Origin: Paulinella micropora
Taxonomy: Eukaryota > Cercozoa > Imbricatea > Euglyphida
Assembly: GCA_009731375.1 (NCBI GenBank)
Contig: BJOX01000276.1
Span: 153,147-217,146 of the forward strand
Direction of reading: 5' to 3'
DNA length: 64,000 bases
Part shown: piece after piece, positions 28,303 to 64,000 of the stretch
How positions within the stretch are numbered: the first letter of the stretch is position 1
How the letters are laid out: the number at the start of each line of letters is the position of its first letter
The notes under the pieces: model-generated
What the model saw: only the letters and a program-made list of their open reading frames with translations
Told to the model about the DNA's origin: nothing
The model's database searches: none
Translations under genes and position numbers: made by a program

Positions 28303-30116
28303 TATTATAAAAACTTTTGAACATATGCGAAGGGTCCAAGTGCGAGAGCTTCCCTTCAAATTTATGTGCTAATTAATGACATGGCACCAACTCCTTTCGT
28401 AGACAGTCACCTCCCAGGTAGGCGATGGTCTTCTCCTCCTTGCTTGCGGCAGGTAGGCGATGGTCTTCTCCTCCTTGCTTGCGGTGCCAGAGTTCAAGCG
28501 CTGCAAAGGTCCATAACCCACTAGACGAGACTGCTAGCCAGGGGGTTCGTATTTTACTTTACTTAGAGATTTGAATAATTACTGACACGTCACTGGCACA
28601 ACCCCTTTTGAATTCACCTTTACACATAGAGTGATATAGGTAAAATAGGTAATTGTCCTTGGGGTAGGCTGGTATGACTAAATACTATTATTAATAAAAT
28701 TGTCCATTGGCTACTCCTTCGGTCTCGGTTCTTGTTCGTATCGGCCATCACAAGTCTGCATTATATCAAGTCGAGAATAAGATCTGAGAAAAAAGGAAAA
28801 CGCAGGACTATTTACCGAGTCTGTTGCGCTGATCAGCGTGCAGACCCCTATCATATTATTTAATAACCAAATGCTTATTCAGAAATAGTGAAAGATCAAA
28901 GGATCGATTGTTCGACACTCGCTCCTTTTCTTGTAAGAAGACAAATTCGTTTGCCTTTGTGAGAATTGCTGTGCACGCTTCCAAGAAGCGGTTTTGGTGG
29001 TATTCCACCACAGAGAAAATTGCAATTGTATGCCGTCAGCTAAAAACTTTTCCACTGAGACGTAGCACGGCCCGGCCGGTTTGCTACAGAAACTAATTGT
29101 TGAAAAAAGTACGTAAAAAGCGTGAAAAATAGTAAAAAATAAGTTGGAAAGAACGGGGAAAAATAATTAAAGGTTAACTTGAAGATAACTAGAAAAGATA
29201 AACGAAGTGCGAGAAGAAGTGAGAACGGGAAAAAGAGAAGAGAAAATAAATGATAAATCGTGAAAAAAAAAGTGTGTGAAGAGGAAAATTCAAGTGAAAA
29301 GTACAAATAAAATATGGTAAGGGGTAAAAGATAAATAATAATATTAATAAAGGAAATAACTTGAAAAGATAAATAATAATATTAATAAAGGAAATAACTT
29401 GAAGCAGCTATGAACCGAAAGAAAAAATAAATAGAAAAATGAGGTCAGATGAATAAAAAAGAGAAGAGAAAAAAGAAAAGAGCGAGGAGAGAAAAGGCGA
29501 AAAAAGCTAACTAGCTAACAAGAGAAAACAACCCCACGGAGGGGAGTAGAAAGTCCCACGGTTTGCCATCCTCCTTTTGTAGAAAGCCCCACGATTTGTC
29601 AGCGTAGCTGCGGTGCAGACTCGTAATTCCAGTTGAGTGGCCAAATTGACATACTTTTTAGTCACTGAAGTCTCACATTATTTTGCCATTCCTTGGCAAG
29701 GAGATGTCGTAGCCTCCGTGTGAGACTGTTCCAGATCTTCATTAAAATACATTCGTCACTATCGAGACAGGTCGAGTGTACATCTGGAGACTCGCTATTA
29801 ATACAAACAGGTGTCTATATGAATACTACGTGGTGTCGAGAAAACAACATTTTTCGTGAGTTTCACAAAAGAAGTATGCAAAGTGGTATGATTTGCCTTT
29901 GTACGAGCTCGAGTTGTGGAACGACTCTGATTGCTGTGGAAAACTGTCATTTTGAGTGGCAGTGATATGTGTCAAAAAGGTGATGGTAAAAACTAGTGCC
30001 GTCAGTACCAGAACAGGTACTAAAAGGTACTTAATTAATAACTACTAATACTTGAACAAATAGTAGGTACTGAGGAGAAGTGTCTAATTACAATTGTCTA
30101 ATGGAAGTGTGCACAT
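28303..30116. other. Intergenic region without recognised genes
   Basis: Short frames here have no gene-like features. Two small tandem duplications are visible: a ~35-bp unit around GGTAGGCGATGGTCTTCTCC twice at about 28,417-28,485, and a ~39-bp unit around AAGATAAATAATAATATTAA twice at about 29,323-29,402. The interval 29,100-29,520 is strongly purine-rich on the plus strand. Confidence 0.6.
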
Positions 30117-30210
30117 ATGATTTTTAACGTGGAAACTTGCCTGAAGTTAACCACCTCTAGTTGCGGCGGTGACGGATATGTTTATCATGAGTCGTGGCAA
30201 CGGCAAAACT

Positions 30211-30211
30211 G

Positions 30212-30278
<67 letters not shown>

Positions 30279-30495
30279 GTCTGTCTACCTACCTACCTAC
30301 CTATCTACCTACCTACCTACCTACTTACCTACCTACTTACCTACCTACCTATCTATCTAAGTAGCCCCGCTAAATGGTTATTTTGTTTCCATATCCTAGT
30401 GCGTAGCCTCGCTAAACTGATGATAGTTATTTACTTTGCATATGCTAAGGCTTGTGTTTCGGAGCGACGCGCGGGCGGCGGAAACCACGAACCTG

Positions 30496-30546
<51 letters not shown>

Positions 30547-30566
30547 CGAACGATCGATAGCTAGAT

Positions 30567-30601
<35 letters not shown>

Positions 30602-30626
30602 GTAGGTAGGTTGATAGGTTGATAGG

Positions 30627-30658
<32 letters not shown>

Positions 30659-30680
30659 CAGATAGACAGATAGATAGAAC
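30211..30680. repeat. Opposed TATC and GATA microsatellites
   Basis: TATC/CTAC repeats (30,211-30,360) face GATA repeats (30,497-30,675) across about 135 bp of unique sequence. The two arms are complementary and could fold into a long hairpin. Further GTAT repeats follow at 30,808-30,890. Confidence 0.9.
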
Positions 30681-30985
30681 AGGCCGCACTGAATCTTATA
30701 TGTTATTTATGCATGCATATTATGTATGTTTGTATGCTTGCTGTGTATGTATGTTATATACATATATGTCGCTTATGTTCTGTGGCTAGCCAAATATATC
30801 TAACTTGTATGTATGTATGTATGTATGTATGTATGTATGCATGCATGTATGCATGTATGCATGTATGTTTGTATGTTTGTATGTTTGTATGTCTGAAGTT
30901 TTTTCCACGTGTTCTACTTGCAAACCGGGCTGCTGGCGAGGCGGTAAAGAGGAAGAAAAACAGAGATGAATATATAGATAGATAG

Positions 30986-31251
30986 AGAAAGAGAGAGAGA
31001 GAGAGAAAGAGAGAGCGAGAAAGAGAGAGCGAGAAAGAGAGAGCGAGAAAGAGAGAGCGAGAAAGAGAGATAGATAGAGAGAGAGAGAGAGATAGAGAGA
31101 GAAAGATAGAGATGGATGAATGGATGGATGGTTGGTTTAAAACAAACGAAATTTATCGAGCCGAAGGTGTGATGTTCTAACTAAGTAAGGTCACTTAGAA
31201 TGTAAGTAAGTGAGGAAGTGTAACAAGTGAGACAGAGAGAGAGAGAGAGAT

Positions 31252-31312
<61 letters not shown>

Positions 31313-31349
31313 GTAACAAACGTGGTAAGGAGAGAGAGGGAGACAGAGG

Positions 31350-31418
<69 letters not shown>

Positions 31419-31502
31419 GCGGATGGGACATCAAGACAATAGTAAGGCAGTTGATGGAACGTCAAGGCTATAACGAGGTAGGTAGGTAGGTAGGTAGGTA
31501 GG

Positions 31503-31550
<48 letters not shown>

Positions 31551-31575
31551 CAGACAGATAGATAGATAGACAGAC

Positions 31576-31625
<50 letters not shown>
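30986..31625. repeat. GAGA and GATA/GGTA microsatellites
   Basis: GAGA-type repeats fill 30,986-31,110 and 31,233-31,420; GGTA then GATA repeats fill 31,476-31,630. A unique 57-bp island (31,421-31,476) ends in GAG|GTAGGT and reads as coding on the plus strand. Confidence 0.9.
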
Positions 31626-31630
<5 letters not shown>

Positions 31631-31631
31631 C

Positions 31632-39379
<7,748 letters not shown>

Positions 39380-39384
<5 letters not shown>

Positions 39385-39535
39385 ATTTAACAGTAAGCAA
39401 GGTTTGATAGAAGAAAAAAGAAAGACGTAAAGACAATCGATATTCGAGCGAGCTGGCCCTAATAAGCAGCAGTGCAGGTCCTTTATGCAAGACTTGAACC
39501 AATGCTCAACAGCTAGGCTCCATAGAAAAAGAAAA
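39380..39535 (-). mobile_element. SINE-like dispersed repeat, copy 1
   Basis: About 150 bp shared with 41,770-41,960: on the minus strand it has a tRNA box-B-like ATTGGTTCAAGTC, then GGACCTGCACTGCTGCTTATT and ACGTCTTTC, ending CAAACCTTGCTTACTG before simple repeats. This layout (tRNA-like head, unique body, repeat tail) suggests a SINE. No family name is claimed. Confidence 0.45.
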
Positions 39536-39599
39536 AAGAGAAGAGAAGAGAAGTGAAGAGAGACAGAGAGAGAGAGACACAGAGAGAGAGAGAGAGAAT

Positions 39600-40400
<801 letters not shown>

Positions 40401-41074
40401 ATTATTATTAATATTATAAGGGTCACCGTCTTAGTTAAATCAATGGCCTTCGGGCTAACGATTTGTATGGATGACCAGAGGTCACTTGTAAAAGTAACTT
40501 CATTAAATCAAAGGCAAAGGCAAAGGCAAAGAAGGGATGGAAAAGCAGACTGAGCCTAGGATTGGTTCAAGCAAGTGAATATTTTTTTGCGAAACATTAG
40601 CTACAGACCGCCCGACATCCAAGGCACTTACTCGCGACAGCAGATCACACGACTTGCGTTTGTGTCGATCAACGCAACCAGGGAACCACCCTTCTCCAGT
40701 CCGTCCCTTTTGAGTCCCTTTCGAGTCCGTTTTCAGTTACTTGAAATTTTTTTGTGGCGGATTTTTTGTGTATCGATTTGGGCAAAATACTGTAGACTTT
40801 TGGAAACTGCCTTTGAGACGGCCTATTGAGTAAAATCTCTGTCCAAAACTTCCTCGTTCAATATTCTTAGGGAAAGATCTCTTTCGAAAGTGCTCAATAC
40901 TTGAAAATCAAATGCAAGGATCGACTGCACTGGATAGTAATCATTATATGACCCACTTGCCAGATAATCTTTTCAGACCACTACCAAAAAGCTCCAAAAA
41001 TGCCAGGCGAGTCATTCACACGTTGTCTGTGGGGTGTTTATCGAAATCTGCTGGGTTTATTTGTTTCTTCACAG
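40401..41074. other. Unique sequence, no gene recognised
   Basis: A unique stretch with a short duplication (GAAGGGATGGAAAAGCAGA at about 40,187 and 40,531). Some of it may be exon or intron of the following gene, but no border is convincing. Confidence 0.4.
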
Positions 41075-41146
41075 GGCCGTCCGCCCAGTTCAGAGTTAAG
41101 GGATGGAGAGGACCCGAACTCTGTGCAAGCTCAGATGGAAGAACAA
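41075..41146 (+). CDS. Candidate host exon upstream of gene B
   Basis: After a good polypyrimidine acceptor (TTTGTTTCTTCACAG) there are 24 open codons (SSELRDGEDPNSVQAQMEEQ near the end) to CAA|GTAAAA, phase 0. A second candidate follows after a 51-bp intron at 41,198-41,273 (LACLNSFFMVPLHQRADMQ). The reading is protein-like, but the link to gene B across the gaps at 41,399 and 42,911 is not shown. Confidence 0.4.
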
Positions 41147-41309
41147 GTAAAAAAAAACACATCCTCATAGTTTTGCTGATGTCCGCTGCGGGTGCAGCAC
41201 ATTCAACTTGCCTGTTTGAACAGCTTTTTCATGGTGCCGCTGCATCAACGGGCTGATATGCAAGTTGCACAGGGTAGGCATTCTCTTTTCCATCTCGTTT
41301 TCAGTATTT

Positions 41310-42095
<786 letters not shown>

Positions 42096-42236
42096 CCGGT
42101 ATGCTACGTTATTTTGTTCTTGTTCTTGTTCTTGTTCTTATATTGGGTATTGCAATTCATTGCAATTCATTGTATTCTTGTTGTTATTGTTACTGTTATT
42201 GTTATTGTTATTTTCATTGTTACTGTTTTTGTTTGC

Positions 42237-42271
<35 letters not shown>

Positions 42272-42369
42272 CTGTTGCTATTGTCTTTTGTATTGCACGG
42301 TACTGCATTTTCATTTCATTTCACTGTTATTGCTATGTTATTCTTATTCGTATTCTTCTTCCTATTCTT

Positions 42370-42503
42370 ATCCTTATCCTTCTTCTTCTTCTTCTTCTTC
42401 TTCTTCTTCTTCTTCTTCTTCTTCTTCTTCTTCTTCTTCTTCTTCTTCTTCTTCTTCTTCTTCTTCTTCTTCTTCTTCTTCTTCTTCTTCTTCTTCTTCT
42501 TCA
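42370..42503. repeat. (TTC)n trinucleotide repeat
   Basis: About 44 uninterrupted TTC units, preceded by GTTATT/GCTGCT-type runs from 42,180. Confidence 0.97.
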
Positions 42504-42698
42504 CAAGACAGACAGACACGGACAGACAGACAGACGGACAGAGAATACTCCTTTTGCTAGGACGAGGCTATGGTGTACATAAGGGACAAGTCTAAAGAAG
42601 TCGTCTTGCCGACCAACACGCTCTTCCACGTCACACCTTTCTCTTTCCTTCCCTCCCTCCCTCCCTCCCTCCCCCAAGGTTTTGACACTTTTTGCTCA

Positions 42699-42743
<45 letters not shown>

Positions 42744-42868
42744 GCGAGGATTTTTAAATGCATATATGTAAATGATGCACGCAGATACACATATGTAGAC
42801 ACGCAGAAAGAATGGAAAAAAAAGAAAGAAAAAAAAGAAAAGAAAGAGAGAGAGAGAGAGGGGGGGGG

Positions 42869-42910
<42 letters not shown>

Positions 42911-43099
42911 NNNNNNNNNNAGGGAGGGAGGGAGGAGTATCTCGAAAATTTAAGACATTAGTCCTTGTTGTGTGTGTGTGTGTGTGCGTGTGTGTGTGTA
43001 TTGTGTGTGCGTGTGTGTGACAGAGACTGCTCACCAAGCGAATGCCATTCTTTCAATTCGAATACTACGAGGTACACACCGCCACATTCCCTTGGCAAG

Positions 43100-63947
<20,848 letters not shown>

Positions 63948-64000
63948 TACATACATACATATATACATATATACATATGTACTTACATACATACATACAT

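Noticed and set aside
43029-43070. An additional gene B exon just before 43,100
   Set aside because: It would leave an intron of about 29 bp and its end phase does not match the next exon; it may be real only if the local sequence contains an error.

Overview
The window is nuclear DNA of a eukaryotic protist, shown by short exons with GT-AG introns and consistent phases, a Ty3/Gypsy-type LTR retrotransposon, a LINE, an integrated Polinton-like virus (PLV), and a very heavy load of tetranucleotide and dinucleotide microsatellites. One-repeat ankyrin exons and this kind of genome would fit a chromerid-like alveolate alga, but that is a weak guess. Seven N runs mark assembly gaps, so copy numbers inside simple repeats should be treated with caution.

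Region 1 (1 to about 16.5 kb) is a decaying endogenous PLV. On the plus strand it has a fibre-like protein with a C-terminal S74 chaperone/autoprotease domain, a small membrane protein, a large virion-type protein with a phospholipase-A2-like N-terminus, an FtsK/HerA (A32-like) packaging ATPase, two small unknown proteins and the start of the hexon major capsid gene. On the minus strand it has a protein-primed family B DNA polymerase and a zinc-finger protein, both frameshifted. The capsid gene and the polymerase are cut off where a 2.9 kb block of host ankyrin exons and microsatellites (about 9.48 to 12.38 kb) sits between them. A GC-rich triple-hairpin element occurs twice: in frame inside the polymerase, and at the 3' end of the zinc-finger gene.

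Region 2 (17,891-28,302, minus strand) is a full LTR retrotransposon with about 250 bp LTRs, a TATT target duplication, PBS and polypurine tract. Gag and Pol are in the same frame, separated by a single UGA-CGG stop, so stop-codon readthrough is the likely expression mode.

Region 3 (28.3 to 64 kb) is host DNA. Gene A (minus, 31.6-38.5 kb) is a proline/serine-rich protein with at least eight exons. Gene B (plus, at least 43.1 to beyond 63.9 kb) encodes a charged, helical protein in at least thirteen small exons. In both genes the introns are almost wholly microsatellite, and the exon edges next to them are copied again and again (up to 14 times), each partial copy carrying a splice-site side of the exon. 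A LINE with a restriction-like endonuclease, plus two truncated copies, has inserted at GATA/TATC repeats within the first introns of gene B.

Nothing between these units was recognised as a bacterial-type operon, CRISPR array, rRNA or intact tRNA gene.
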